Assembly (NCBI GenBank): GCA_028015205.1
Contig: CM051512.1
Span: 18,445,139 to 18,509,138, forward strand
DNA: 64,000 nt
Direction of reading: 5' to 3'
DNA from: Mytilisepta virgata
Lineage: Eukaryota > Mollusca > Bivalvia > Mytilida > Mytilidae
The notes under the pieces were generated by a model that saw nothing but the letters and a program-made list of their open reading frames with translations, searched no databases and was not told where the DNA came from. Shown here one piece after another: positions 1-11,471 of this stretch (position 1 is the stretch's first letter; each line of letters starts with the position of its first letter). The position numbers and the translations under genes were made by a program.

Positions 1-1098
1 GGGAAGCATAGTAGTTCTTATATTTTATACATGCTGGATTTCGTTGCTCTAATTTGTGAAAAACTGCTATTAGACATTTGGTGTGATCTTTCTTGTTAAG
101 AGATATCATTAGAATGATCCTAAGTTAGCGGTTTGTTATATTGTAGAGTAGGAAGCACAGTCATGACAGTTCCATTAATTATCATAATTTTGTGAGGTTA
201 AAGTGTACTGATAACGGGTCATTCACACCTCTAGTTTGTAAATAAATCATCAGTTACAGGTTGTGGAGCAAAGTTGAAGTGAATCAAAGAATAATATTTC
301 TCCTCGCAGATATGTATTAGAAGTAAAAAAATAATCACTGGCATCTCGTCTTTATTTTTAATGAATAAGAAATGACTAATTAGAAAAGAGAGATATCTAT
401 TGTACTCGCGGAAAGAGAAAAATAATGTTATTAATGTTTATTGTTTATTGACTTCATGTATTTAATAAACACATTTCGTCCTCCTCATTTTGGATTTTTA
501 CTTTTCTTTAAAACAGCTTGTGCATATTCTGGGAAGGATTGAATTCCTTAACTGTGTTGAGAGAGTTGTGTTGCGTTGAGCAAGGAGTATAATTCTCGGT
601 ACCTGTTCCCCATACTTGTAGCCAGCACACACACATACAACAGTATCATCACTGGCTAAAATTAGACCAAAAAGCTCAGCGTAACAGATATATGAGTTTA
701 CTGTTCATGTGGTATCTTTCACCCAAATATTACAATTTATCTGTTTTAATATGATTGTCTTGACCTCTTTCTCATAATTCAGTGACTAGTCAAAAAAATA
801 TTTGCTATGTTGATTCTCTGTCATAAGTAATAAGCTAAAGATTTTTGCAAGTGTGCAACTATACGGTCATAATGCCAATCTAGCAGTTCTCATTTGACCA
901 CGTCAACATTTCATGGATAATTCACAAAGATAAGTTTCTTACTATAAGACAGTATCTCAGATATGATAGCAAATTATATTATGTGTACTATATTGTAAGG
1001 TGAACATCTGTCTGGCAGGTACTATATAAACACCTGTCATTTATCAATAATCCAACATAACTTGAGGTCCTCTGATGTTCAGTACTTCAGTACTTTGA
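1..1098. other. Intergenic DNA, no gene seen
   Basis: AT-rich sequence without a long ORF, recognisable domain or clear repeat boundary. It ends where the triplicated unit (copy A) begins. I see nothing functional in it. Confidence 0.5.
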
Positions 1099-1954
1099 TT
1101 TTTTGCTGCTATTATATTACATAAAGCTTAGAAATTCTGTTTTATTTTATGTTCATATTAATATTTTGCTACTAGATAAGTCCCTCATCTGCTTATATTG
1201 AGAAAATAAAAATATACAAAAATATTTTGAAATTATAAAAAAAAAATCAGATATTTCTCTTTCTAACAAATACAAAGTTCATAAATATCGGACACAAAAA
1301 TAAGTCAAGAAATTTATTGAAATATAAATTATATAGGAAATTGCCACTCGTGAAAATTAAACACCGTGACGTATATCCTCTCACTCAATTACTTTTGCAA
1401 AAACTGTATACTGTTTGAGCGTAAATACAAAATATGGGAAAGTATATCTGACGCAACACATTATATTTAATTTGTACTTCTATATAGAAAGTTTAATCCG
1501 CCCACCTATCATTATGTTTTAATTTATTGATAAATTAAATTAACAATAATGCTAATTTTAAAAACAAGGCTTCCACAACTCCATCAGATTGTATTAATTC
1601 TCTAAAGTGGTTTTGGCCTTTCTTACAATTTTTATAATGAATTATAAGTTACCAATTTCGATTATCAAAATGTTCACATTTAGTCAATTTATGTCTTCTG
1701 AGTCGTGTTTAAGGCGTAACTGATGAAAACCAAAACTATAATTCCAAACATTGAAGAGTAAAATTAAAACAACATTTCAAAATAACAAAACAGATAAAGC
1801 TAAACCTATCTAAGACACAAGGGAGATATTTATTGAAAAAATTCTGAAACAGTAAATCTTAAGTATCAATTTAGGGCTTCTCATGATCGACATACTAGCA
1901 AATGATCATGAGCTGGTGGTATCCAAAGATTCTACGAGCCCACCAGCAATCTTT

Positions 1955-2201
1955 GATCCTGCTTATTTTTTTAGTCGAAATTTTGGTCCTGGATTTTGTT
2001 TTTGGCCGCTATCGGGACCTAAATTTTTATTTTCATTTAAACAAAAAAAAATCCTGATTGACACATGTCCTGCATTTTTACACATTTAAAGTGATCCTGT
2101 CTTTTTATTTTTGCCAAAATCCTGGTCCTGCTTTTTATTTCAAATCTGATCCTACCCCGACCTCCGACCCCCCCCCAATCAAAATCTAATGGTTGCTCCT
2201 T
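1955..2201. mobile_element. TIR-element remnant, left end missing (copy A)
   Basis: The right terminus (C-run, then aatcaaaatctaatggttgctcct) is the inverted counterpart of the left terminus preserved only in copy B at about 9319-9345. In copies A and C the left terminus is absent, and the element starts abruptly at caatctttgatcctg. The internal sequence is rich in 'tcctg' motifs and has no credible protein. This looks like a small non-autonomous DNA element, superfamily unknown. Confidence 0.5.
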
Positions 2202-2729
2202 AAGTGGCAATAATAAATACTATGATAGCAATATTGCTTTTCAAAGTTTTGTTAATCACAGGACTCCATGATCAAGCTTATCCCACAAATTAAAAACATT
2301 TTTTAAGCAATTCTGTATTTGAATATGCTTAACACTGTTTTGTATTGTATCAATACTTACCTCGTGTACAAACGGGAAAACATCAGCATATACGCCTATT
2401 ACCTCCAAACTGTAGTTCGAGCCAAAAGAAAATCAAGGTACTTTCAGCTTTTAACTAATAAAACCATATTTGAAAACAGAATTGATTCTGAAAGCATTAT
2501 TTTTAGGTCACTCAAGGAAACATTTCTATATTCATTTCATATCATTAAAATGATGCAATTGAAACGGATGTGATTTCCATTGTATTTCAAACAATACGTT
2601 GATTTAATCATTTTCTATAGGTCTCATTCCTATCGATTTTCATCTTTATCTCAAGGCTCATAAAAATAAAACATGTATCGAGGATATGGAGGTCAGTAAA
2701 CAATTCCTAGAACAAGTAGAACTATAAAG

Positions 2730-3128
2730 TTAAGGATGATCGATCGTCTAATAGGAAATAAATAGGATTTCAAATAGGTGTTTTAGTTTGAGAGAACATA
2801 TAAATAGTAAACAAATAAGCAGGAAAAAAATATAGGTACATGTGCTCATTTTAGAGCTATAAGGCCTTGAAAATTTGCAGGAAATGGGTTTTCTCTGGAT
2901 TTTTCATTGTCTTTGCATTGACAACTTCAGTCTCTCAAAGATGTATGAAAAAATAAAAAGGATTTTATAAAATTTTGTCAAATGCCATTTTAAGGTATAT
3001 ATGATAGAATTATAAAAGAAAAAGTGGGGTTCATGGGCAAAAAAAAATCCATGTTCAAGAAATGGTTAAAACCGAGGATTCCGAAAATCTGACAAAAAGA
3101 CCAAAACATGACCAGCGAGCATCCTTAA
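2730..3128 (+). mobile_element. TTAA-flanked MITE, copy 1
   Basis: About 400-bp element bounded by ttaaggatgatcg at the left and gcgagcatccttaa at the right. These are imperfect terminal inverted repeats flanked by, or including, TTAA. Three other copies lie at 11075-11471 (the same insertion, duplicated with copy C) and at 31819-32218 and 36825-37230 (inverted, inside JAK introns 2 and 3). There is no coding capacity. The TTAA target would suit a piggyBac-like source, but a TA target with a longer TIR is also possible. Confidence 0.75.
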
Positions 3129-3700
3129 AGAAAAAAAGAATCAATCACGAAAGACTCAACATCAATCGTATGACATGAATCACTTTTAAAATTAGACTAG
3201 TATATGAACAAATTCAGTATCTTTTTTGCATTGCTACTGTCGCCGGTTATTTTAACCTTTCGGCATTAAATAATTACAATGTCCTTGAAATGTTTTATTC
3301 TGCAATATAATTAAATGAAACAAATATAAAATTGTATTTGAAGCATTTGAAATACATTTAGCTTAATATTAAATGTAACTGAAAACAAATATTTGAACTT
3401 CGAAATTAAATTCAAAAGAAAAACCAACCTGCAATATAATGTCAAAGGTTTGCACCTTTGCGCTGTTCCACGCCTTTAAACAGAATGAAATAAGAAGGCT
3501 CAGGTAAGAATTTACACAGGTAAAACAGGTTAATTTGCATTTAAAGGTGTGCTCGATTTAGTATATAAAAGTTCGTCTGTCGTCAATGTCCGTATACTAA
3601 TATGAATATGAATATGAATTTATGATGAATGTGATGACTTATAATGAATAATAAAACAAAACACATGATACAACATACTTTTATAAAACACAAAATAATG

Positions 3701-3720
3701 CGGTGACACAGTCCCCCCTG
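3701..3720 (-). promoter_or_regulatory. Candidate polypurine tract / 3' LTR edge (copy A)
   Basis: Read on the - strand, a purine-rich caggggggac is followed directly by tgtgtcaccg. This is the usual arrangement of an LTR-retrotransposon polypurine tract next to the TG that opens the 3' LTR. It lies downstream, on the same strand, of the gag remnant at 4650-5218. An LTR body would occupy sequence to the left (below 3701), but I cannot fix its outer end. Same site in copy C at 12045-12064. Inference from arrangement only. Confidence 0.4.
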
Positions 3721-4114
3721 GGAACAAAAATTCGTCCCGAATTTAAAATTATAACACTTGACTATAGGTGGCAATGCCTCGCTACATTCAAGACTACCAA
3801 TTCATACATAAAATTCAATTCTGTGTCAATACAAACACAAACACAAACTTCAAGACATTTTACGTTCATTTTCTCGAATAACTTTTTGGATATGAACAGA
3901 CCATTGAGATGCAAGTTCATCACAAGCATGTATACCATCAATCAACTTAGGGTATTTATACCTCATCTTTCCTTTAGCACATGTTTGATGTACATAAAGT
4001 GTATAAATGGAGTAGAAACACCATTTTGAACATTCAGTTCACTGATAAACTGATTTAGTTTTTTTAAAATAGTATTAAGTCTATTTTGCATAGCGTCATA
4101 TTGCGACTCATACT

Positions 4115-4506
4115 TTAAACAAGTTGTTTTCTTAACCTATGTGTACTAGTATTCCAGTTTACAAAATTCATTGTGCATGTGGTTGTGAATACAACGGTAC
4201 AGTTAAGACTTTTCAAACCACAGACGACTTCATTTAATTTATCACAATAGTTTTGTAAAATACTATCTCCGTCATGCGTTAAGTCAATATAAGATTGTTC
4301 ATATCGCGGATTCTTTTCCCCTGTCATAGAACAAATATCGGGTATTCCACAAAGAAATATATTATTTTAGTACCATCAACATATTGTAAATCACGTTTCG
4401 CAATTTCATACAAATCTAACAATTTTCCACCAGGTTTTGCAACTACTTTTACTCCCTCTAAGTTGAGACACTTCCCTCTACTTGAAGCATAAACAAAAGA
4501 CTTCAT
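4115..4506 (-). pseudogene. Unidentified retroelement ORF, frameshifted (copy A)
   Basis: The same ORF that is intact in copy C (12401-12844), here split into two overlapping frames (4506-4324 and 4327-4115). The cause is the loss of one A in a short A-run near 4352. The N-terminal part reads MKSFVYASSRGKC, then a stretch with PGGKLLDLYE and, in the intact copy, YFFCGIPDIC. It lies downstream of the gag remnant on the same strand. See the copy C entry for possible identity. Confidence 0.6.
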
Positions 4507-4649
4507 GATCTGTTTAAAAATGCACTGTACAGAAACCTAAAAAACAGTACAGACTATGTAAAAGAGAATCTTGACAATGTATGTGGCAAAAGTTTCTTTA
4601 ATAACTGATTAAACTTCTCGGAATCAACAGAAATGGAATTTTGTTGAAC

Positions 4650-5218
4650 TTGAGTTGGAACGGTCGAACCCGGAGAATTTCATAAATCAAGCTCGATTGC
4701 TCAGATTTCTCTTCTGAGAGTGTCAAAATTCCTAACTGTATCATATTTGTGTCTGCTAGCGTTTCGTAAAAGAGGATCACTTAAGCCGGACCAAATTTTG
4801 TTCCCAACATCTCATTTTTAGAATCAGGACTAATATGACCTTTTTCGATTGCAGACTGTAGAATAGATTCAAGTTTCATACCACATAATCTGCGACTGTT
4901 TGATTGGGCTCTTGTTTTTCTCTATAAAACTTCTGTAACATAGCCTCACTACTATAAACGTTACCAAAAACGCCTTCTAGTTTTTCAACAATTTGACTGG
5001 GAGTCGCTGTTTCAGGCAAAGTTAACAATAAACCTCTCGCCTGACCCTTCAGAGAATTTCTAATTGACTGAAGTATTACAATATCTGTATAATTACCATG
5101 ATTACCCTCTCTTATCAGACATTTAACTTCGAACTTCCAGACTTCAAAACTTGTCTCACTTTTCTGATCACCAGAAAAAATCGGAATTCTGGGTCTTTGC
5201 CAATTTGCTAAATTTGAA
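4650..5218 (-). pseudogene. Retrotransposon gag remnant (copy A)
   Basis: On the - strand the sequence opens with RIPIFSGDQKSE, then EVWKFEVKCL, an SLKGQARGLL segment and a KLEGVFGNVYSSEAMLQKFY segment. This is the hydrophobic/aromatic pattern of retrotransposon gag capsid-like proteins (Ty3/gypsy type, related to PNMA/ARC-like gag). Downstream, readable pieces such as SGLSDPLLRNAS occur only after at least two frame changes, and a stop follows LRREI. It is therefore non-functional. No protease, RT or integrase follows, so the element is internally deleted. Family placement is from memory of motifs. Confidence 0.6.
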
Positions 5219-5435
5219 TTGACAACGCTCTGGACCCGGTTGCACGAACGTTAGTTAAATCTAACTTACTGTTAACTTGGCATTAACGCGACGTTAAATT
5301 TAACGAAGAATTAAAAGCGTTGTACAAAAAATAACTAAGAGTTAACTGACAGTTAGTCTCCCAAGTTAACTTACAGATTTAACTAAGCCAAAGGGGTAAC
5401 ATTAAATATTTAACGGTCTGTTAAAATAATCAAAG

Positions 5436-5645
5436 GTGGCAAACAAGTTATTGTTTGGAAATGTTTTTGCTCCGCGAAAGGAGCGAGTATATCGGGATAG
5501 AATCGAGCTGGCCACCATTAGTGGCAGACAGATAAAATCAAGGTTTCGATTCAAAAAGGAATCCATCCAATATATCTCAGATTTGCTACGGAATGATTTG
5601 TCCCACACCACAAGAAGGAGTCAGCCAATTTCAGTTGAAATGCAG
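5436..5645 (+). pseudogene. Harbinger transposase, first exon remnant
   Basis: The translation contains RKERVYRDRIELATISG, then SRFRFKKESIQYISDLL and a TRRSQPISVEMQ end. It resembles the N-terminal region of HARBI1/PIF transposases (FRF(S/K)KE.I.YL..LL followed by TRRS..L...QVL). The frame runs into a good splice donor (gaaatgcag|gtactc), and the family sequence would continue in a next exon. That exon, with the DDE catalytic core, is not found before the element ends. There is no ATG: the frame begins with GTG just after a stop. Treated as a dead fragment. Confidence 0.65.
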
Positions 5646-7014
5646 GTACTCTTTAAGTAACACAACGATTCATTTTTACATGGAAAATCTTACACTACAT
5701 GTATTTTAGTAACAAAAAAATCTAGCTCTGTAGAGGGTTCAATATGTGAAAAAAAGTTTACATATGAAATCTATTATCAAACTTAAAACCAACAAAAAAG
5801 ACTATTTATTTAAAGCTACATACCAAATTTGAAATCAATCCGATCTTTGGGAGCCCAGAAAGTTGCGACGGAAATCAGACGGGCGGAAGGAAGGACGGAT
5901 GGAGTGGGGGTATAAAATTAAAGTGTAGATTTTTTGTCACTATATATATTTTGACTTAAAAAACAATGATTCTGCATGTTGATTAGGTTTTTTTTATTCT
6001 GCATCAAACTCATTATTTAAGGTGAATTAAAGAAACAAGAAAGTGTGTCTATTTCGTTTTTAAATAAAGTCGGTGTTTTAAAAGTGTGGAAAAAATAATT
6101 TGGCAAGGAAAGTTTTGAAGGAAAAAAAATTGAAAGATACTTTTGACCATGAGAAATAGTTTTTAGTCGCTGTGCGTAATGTAAGATAAGAAATTAAGAA
6201 GATTAGTGCAAAATGCGCGAAAAATTAAAAAAAAAAAAGGTTCAGATTACCCCCCCCCCCTTCCCTCCCCCCGAATATTAGATTGATACCTGTGGTCTTC
6301 TCCGCACATCCCGTCAAAGACAAAGATTAAGAGATCCAGATCTCGATTCTAACCAAATATTTTAAAGAATGTAGATAACGTTAACTGATTCATTTATTTA
6401 CAAATCGATTAGGTCAATATTTTTTTGAGTGGCCTTTTCCGTGTACACACGTTTTAAAAGATGACGTCGTGTTAAGTGTGCATGATTTGGAATGTCAACA
6501 TTGGAGTTTGAATCATTGCATGTGTATTATTTTTATAAGCATGAACTGGGAATATTCAGACTTTCATAATCGAAACAGACATTCAATGAATAATCAGTAT
6601 GACAATATAAACATCAGTGTACGTGTATGACTTAAAAACTCACTAAAAAAGACTTTCAACTTGTAATCATGCAACCCAGAGAAAAAAAATGATGGATGAG
6701 CACTTGTTCGTTATGATTGTGTAGTACCTAGCACACGTGGAAAGAATAATGAGTATTTGAAAGGTAAGTTCTTTTTTGGAAGTTTTTATGAAAAATGTGG
6801 TGATTTTGCATTTTGTGACGTAATTAAAATGATTCTAATCCAAGCCCCAGGCCAGCGTTCCGGCGCAGTCGGAATGCATTTTTTAAAAAGGTTTTATGAT
6901 AAAGAAATTTGTTTGACTATCTCTTATCTGTATATTTGGGTCTAGCAGTTTACGGGAGAGTTATTTAGCATAAGCATGAGTGCGTATTCCATTTTAAAGG
7001 GATGATTTTAATGT

Positions 7015-7440
7015 TTAAAATGATAAAACAATCGTACTTTCAAACACTGGAGGCATAGAGGACTCAAAGCCACCCACTATCCCACTAAAATTTGGTCTGT
7101 CTTTCATCATTTCAATAATTTTTTCGTCCACTGCAGATGGTGGCTTTGGTGCTTGACCTCCTCCCGTTAACTTTCTTTGTTTTTTAACCTCACTAAATGC
7201 TTTCTTGGCATTTTGCTGTAGGTTTCCCCACTTGTATTTGATCTGCTCCGTGGTTCTTTTCTGGAGCCCCATCGCGTTAATCTTGGACGTAATTTCAGCC
7301 CACTTTTCATTTTTTTTATTGTTTGTGAGATAATTTGTTTGCTTTGATTTCAAAACGTGTTCATCTTTTTCAACAAGCTCTTGCAAAAGGGTTATTTCGG
7401 CTATGCTCCAATTCGGTGCTCTCTCTCTCTTGGACGCCAT
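7015..7440 (-). CDS. Myb/SANT-like DNA-binding protein of the Harbinger element
   Basis: From the ATG at 7440 the protein begins [12 protein letters not shown] and runs about 141 residues. A longer frame opens at 7479, but the MASKR start fits the family better. The pattern W...E...L..LV.....L, then [14 protein letters not shown] and [15 protein letters not shown], is a trihelix Myb/SANT-like domain (Myb_DNA-bind type). It is followed by a GGG-proline hinge. In Harbinger elements such a protein helps import the transposase into the nucleus and binds the element's ends. It lies inside the TIRs, opposite in strand to the transposase remnant. The C-terminus may be shortened or continue in another exon. 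Confidence 0.75.
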   Translation of the reverse strand: MASKRERAPNWSIAEITLLQELVEKDEHVLKSKQTNYLTNNKKNEKWAEITSKINAMGLQKRTTEQIKYKWGNLQQNAKKAFSEVKKQRKLTGGGQAPKPPSAVDEKIIEMMKDRPNFSGIVGGFESSMPPVFESTIVLSF

Positions 7441-7768
7441 GTCTGCTAAAAGTACGCGAAATAGCGCGAGCGCGTACATAACGGACGGTTAAATACCAAA
7501 CTATTAGTTAAACGTAAGTTAGTAAACTCAAATTTTACTAACTGTTGTGCAACGAATTTTTAATCTATAGTTTAATAACTAGCAGTTAAATTTTTAACTA
7601 ACAATTAAAGTTCTGCTAAACAGCTAGTTAAATTAACTGACGTTCGTGCAACCGGGTCCAGATGATTAAACGGCGAGGAATTAAAATCAACGCACAATAA
7701 CTTAATCAAGGGGGGGTACTCTCCAAAAGTATCTGCACGTTGTTAGTGTTTTTTTGTTTTTTTTATTT

Positions 7769-7787
7769 GGGGGGGGGGGGGGGGGGG
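7769..7787. repeat. Homopolymer G run (19 G)
   Basis: Uninterrupted G run preceded by a T-rich stretch. Length is likely unstable and hard to sequence accurately. Confidence 0.9.
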
Positions 7788-7975
7788 TTAGTTCAAAAAG
7801 ACGAAAAAATAGTGTTTTCAGTCTATTGTATGTAGTAAAATGAAATTATTTTTATAGGGTAAAAGTGTCTGAAAAAATTAGAGATATATCTGTATGTGGG
7901 TGTCAACAAATTTAAGTATCCTTTTGACGAGCCTATATACAGATAATGTTTTACCTCCCTCCTCCTAAACTTAAT

Positions 7976-8127
7976 CCGTGACTCGAATTTTAACTCGAAA
8001 TGCAACTCGATAAATGACATTAGAAATCAATGTCTGGAGTTAACTCGAATGATAACTCGAACGCTTACTCGACATTTAACTCGAACTCGAACTCTAACTC
8101 GAACTTTAACTCTAACTCAAACTCGCT
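7976..8127. repeat. Degenerate (AACTCG)n microsatellite, block 1
   Basis: Repeated aactcgaa/taactcgaac motifs with interruptions, ending in ctcgctgtttagtcacaccc. A related block with the same right flank (gatgtttagtcacatcc) lies at 17277-17405, so the array is part of a larger dispersed repeat. Confidence 0.75.
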
Positions 8128-8450
8128 GTTTAGTCACACCCAATTAATATTGCCAAATTAACATTGTAACTTAAGTAGTAATAAAACCAATGATAATTTA
8201 CAGCCTGTGTTCAAATTTTATAAAGATATCTGACGGCTGCTTAACTTTATTGTTCATGATTTTGTAATAAATTGAAATACACTAATTCGTTAACCGCACC
8301 AGACTTTCTACAAACGTATTTATGGCATAATATTGATAAAGAACCTAATTCTGTACAGACTATGAAATTTAACCTATCGGTCTCATTTCTCGCTTGCTGA
8401 GGTAGTCTCAGCTTCAGTTTTTAATAACCACCCCATCATATTGTTAATAA

Positions 8451-9570
8451 TTTTTTGCTGCTATTATATTACATAAAGCTTAGAAATTCTGTTTTATTTT
8501 ATGTTCATATTAATATTTTGTTACTAGATAAGTCCCTCATCTGCTTATATTGAGAAAATAAAAATATACAAAAATATTTTGAAATTATAAAAAAAAATAA
8601 GATATTTCTCTCTAACAAATACAAAGTTCATAAATATCGGACACAAAAATAAGTCAAGAAATTTATTGAAATATAAATTATATAGGAAATTGCCACTCGT
8701 GAAAATTAAACACCGTGACGTATATCCTCTCACTCAATTACTTTTGCAAAAACTGTATACTGTTTGAGCGTAAATACAAAATATGGGAAGGTATACCTGA
8801 CGCAACACATTATATTTAATTTGTACTTCTATATAGAAAGTTTAATCCGCCCACCTATCATTATTTTTTAATTTATTGATAAATTAAATTAACAATAATG
8901 CTAATTTTAAAAACAAGGCTTCCACAACTCCATCAGATTGTATTAATTCTCTAAAGTGGTTTTGGCCTTTCTTACAATTTTTATAATGAATTATAAGTTA
9001 CCAATTTCGATTATCAAAATGTTCACATTTAGTCAATTTACGTCTTCTGAGTCGTGTTTAAGGCGTAACTGATGAAAACCAAAACTATAATTCCAAACAT
9101 TGAAGAGTAAAATTAAAACAACATTTCAAAATAACAAAACAGATAAATCTAAACCTATCTAAGACACAAGGGAGATATTTATTGAAAAAATTCTGAAACA
9201 GTAAATCTTAAGTATCAAAGTATCAATTTAGGGCTTCTCATGATCGACATACTAGCAAATGATCATGAGCTGGTGGTATCCAAAGAGACTACGAGCCCAC
9301 CAGTAGTGGTGTCAACTAAAGGAGCAACCATTTGATTTTCATGGGAAGGGGGGGTGGTGGACGGGGGTCCACTACGATCAAATCTTTGATCCTGCTTATT
9401 TTTTTCGTCGAAATTTTGGTCCTGGATTTTGTTTTTGACCGCTATCGGGTCCTAAATTTTTATTTTCATTTTAACTATAAAAAAATCCTGATTGACACAC
9501 GTCCTGCATTTCTTTCACATTTAAAGTGATCTTGTCTTTTTATTTTTGCCAAAATCCTGGTCCTGCTTTC
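8451..9570. repeat. Copy B (partial) of the triplicated unit
   Basis: Matches copy A from 1099 onward and stops in the middle of the TIR element at tcctgcttt, where copy C begins without spacer. It carries about 60 bases (9304-9376) that A and C lack; these include the left terminus of the TIR element. Confidence 0.85.
9319..9569. mobile_element. TIR element with left end kept, right end lost (copy B)
   Basis: Starts ggagcaaccatttgatttt, the inverted counterpart of the right termini at about 2176-2201 and 10521-10546. It continues through a G-rich stretch into the same body as in A and C, and is cut off at the B/C junction. Together the copies show that the ancestral element had G-rich inverted ends. 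No protein is encoded. Confidence 0.5.
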
Positions 9571-10284
9571 AAAAATCAGATATTTCTCTTTCTAACAAAT
9601 ACAAAGTTCACAAATATCGGACACAAAAATAAGTCAACAAATTTATTGAAATATAAATTATATAGGAAATTGGCACTCGTGAAAATTAAATACCGTGACG
9701 TATATCCGCTCATTCAATCACTTTTGCAAAAACTGTATACTGTTTGAGCGTAAATACAAAATATGGGAAGGTATATCTGACGCAACACATTATATTTAAT
9801 TTGTACTTCTATATAGAAAGTTTAATCCGCCCACCTATCATTATGTTTTAATTTATTGATAAATTAAATTAACAATAATGCTAATTTTAAAAACAAGGCT
9901 TCCACAACTCCATCAGATTGTATTAATTCTCTAAAGTGGTTTTGGCCTTTCTTACAATTTTTATAATGAATTATAAGTTACCAATTTCGATTATCAAAAT
10001 GTTCACATTTAGTCAATTTATGTCTTCTGAGTCGTGTTTAAGGCGTAACTGATGAAAACCAAAACTATAATTCCAAACATTGAAGAGTAAAATTAAAACA
10101 ACATTTCAAAATAACAAAACAGATAAATCTAAACCTATCTAAGACACAAGGGAGATATTTATTGAAAAAATTCTGAAACAGTAAATCTTAAGTATCAATT
10201 TAGGGCTTCTCATGATCGACATACTAGCAAATGATCATGAGCTGGTGGTATCCAAAGAGACTACGAGCCCACCAGCAATCTTTG

Positions 10285-10546
10285 ATCCTGCTTATTTTTT
10301 TAGTCGAAATTTTGGTCCTGGATTTTGTTTTTGGCCGCTATCGGGACCTAAATTTTTATTTTCATTTAAACAAAAAAAAATCCTGATTGACACATGTCCT
10401 GCATTTTTACACATTTAAAGTGATCCTGTCTTTTTATTTTTGCCAAAATCCTGGTCCTGCTTTTTATTTCAAATCTGATCCTACCCCGACCTCCGACCCC
10501 CCCCCCCCCCCCCCCCCCCCCAATCAAAATCTAATGGTTGCTCCTT
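10285..10546. mobile_element. TIR-element remnant, left end missing (copy C)
   Basis: Same truncated element as 1955-2201. The C-run before its right terminus is expanded to 25 C (10497-10521). Confidence 0.5.
10497..10521. repeat. Homopolymer C run (25 C)
   Basis: The homologous place in copy A (2168-2176) has 9 C, so the run has changed length since the duplication, unless it is an assembly artefact. Confidence 0.9.
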
Positions 10547-11074
10547 AAGTGGCAATAATAAATACTATGATAGCAATATTGCTTTTCAAAGTTTTGTTAA
10601 TCACAGGACTCCATGATCAAGCTTATCCCACAAATTAAAAACAGTTTTTAAGCAATTCTGTATTTGAATATGCTTAACACTGTTTTGTATTGTATCAATA
10701 CTTACCTCGTGTACAAACGGGAAAACATCAGCATATACGCCTATTACCTCCAAACTGTAGTTCGAGCCAAAAGAAAATCAAGGTACTTTCAGCTTTTAAC
10801 TAATAAAACCATATTTGAAAACAGAATTGATTCTGAAAGCATTATTTTTAGGTCACTCAAGGAAACATTTCTATATTCATTTCATATCATTAAAATGATG
10901 CAATTGAAACGGATGTGATTTCCATTGTATTTCAAACAATACGTTGATTTAATCATTTTCTATAGGTCCCATTCCTATCGATTTTCATCTTTATCTCAAG
11001 GCTCATAAAAATAAAACATGTATCGAGGATATGGAGGTCAGTAAACAATTCCTAGAACAAGTAGAACTATAAAG

Positions 11075-11471
11075 TTAAGGATGATCGATGGCCTAATAGG
11101 AAATAAATAGGATTTGAAATAGGTGTTTTAGTTTGAGAGAACATATGAATAGTAAACAAATAAGCAGGAAAAAAATATAGGTACATGTGCTCATTTTAGA
11201 GCTATAAGGCCTTGAAAATTTGCAGGAAATGGGTTTTCTCTGGATTTTTCATTGTCTTTGCATTGACAACTTCAGTCTCTCAAAGATGTATAAAAAAATA
11301 AAAAGGATTTTATAAAATTTTGTCAAATGCCATTTTAAGCTATATATGATAGAATTTTAAAGAAAAAGTGGGGGTTCATGGGCAAAAAAATCCATGTTCA
11401 AGAAATGGTTAAAACCGAGGATTCCGAAAATCTGACAAAAAGACCAAAACATGACCAGCGAGCATCCTTAA
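11075..11471 (+). mobile_element. TTAA-flanked MITE, copy 2
   Basis: The same insertion as 2730-3128, duplicated with copy C. The two differ by a few substitutions and short indels. Confidence 0.75.

Larger units (their letters stand above)
1099..5232. repeat. Copy A of a triplicated ~4.1-kb unit
   Basis: Nearly base-for-base match to 8451-9570 (copy B, partial) and 9571-13551 (copy C), all in direct orientation. The unit holds, left to right, a TIR-element remnant, a TTAA-ended MITE, a candidate LTR/polypurine edge, an unidentified ORF on the - strand and a gag remnant on the - strand. Copy A differs from C by scattered substitutions and small indels: a 9-base in-frame addition in gag and a one-base loss in the unidentified ORF. 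The left edge is the sequence ttttttgctgctat. The right edge is gctctg, where a Harbinger-type transposon begins. Confidence 0.9.
5232..7659. mobile_element. PIF/Harbinger-type DNA transposon
   Basis: Perfect 20-bp terminal inverted repeats (5232-5251 and 7640-7659, beginning ggacccggttgc) bound a 2.43-kb segment. The symmetry extends one or two bases further (ctgg...ccag). Inside are a Myb/SANT-like gene on the - strand and the first exon of a HARBI1-like transposase on the + strand, the two proteins typical of this superfamily. The transposase catalytic exons are absent, so the copy is non-autonomous. Both subterminal regions are packed with AGTTAA/TTAACT-type motifs. No exact 3-bp target duplication can be assigned: the flanks are ctg at the left and cag at the right. 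Confidence 0.85.
7660..8450. other. Spacer between Harbinger element and copy B
   Basis: No gene. Contains a G19 run (7769-7787) and a degenerate aactcg microsatellite (7976-8127). This sequence is not the continuation of the site seen at the end of copy C. Confidence 0.5.

Noticed and set aside
1883..2573. Small + strand ORFs repeated in copies A and C (MIDILANDHELVV..., MNMLNTVLYC...)
   Set aside because: Their conservation follows from the recent duplication. They lie in a transposon remnant or AT-rich DNA and have no codon-like bias or motif.
6757..6945. 62-residue + strand ORF inside the Harbinger element as the missing transposase exon
   Set aside because: It shows none of the DDE-region motifs and does not continue the first-exon frame from a convincing acceptor.
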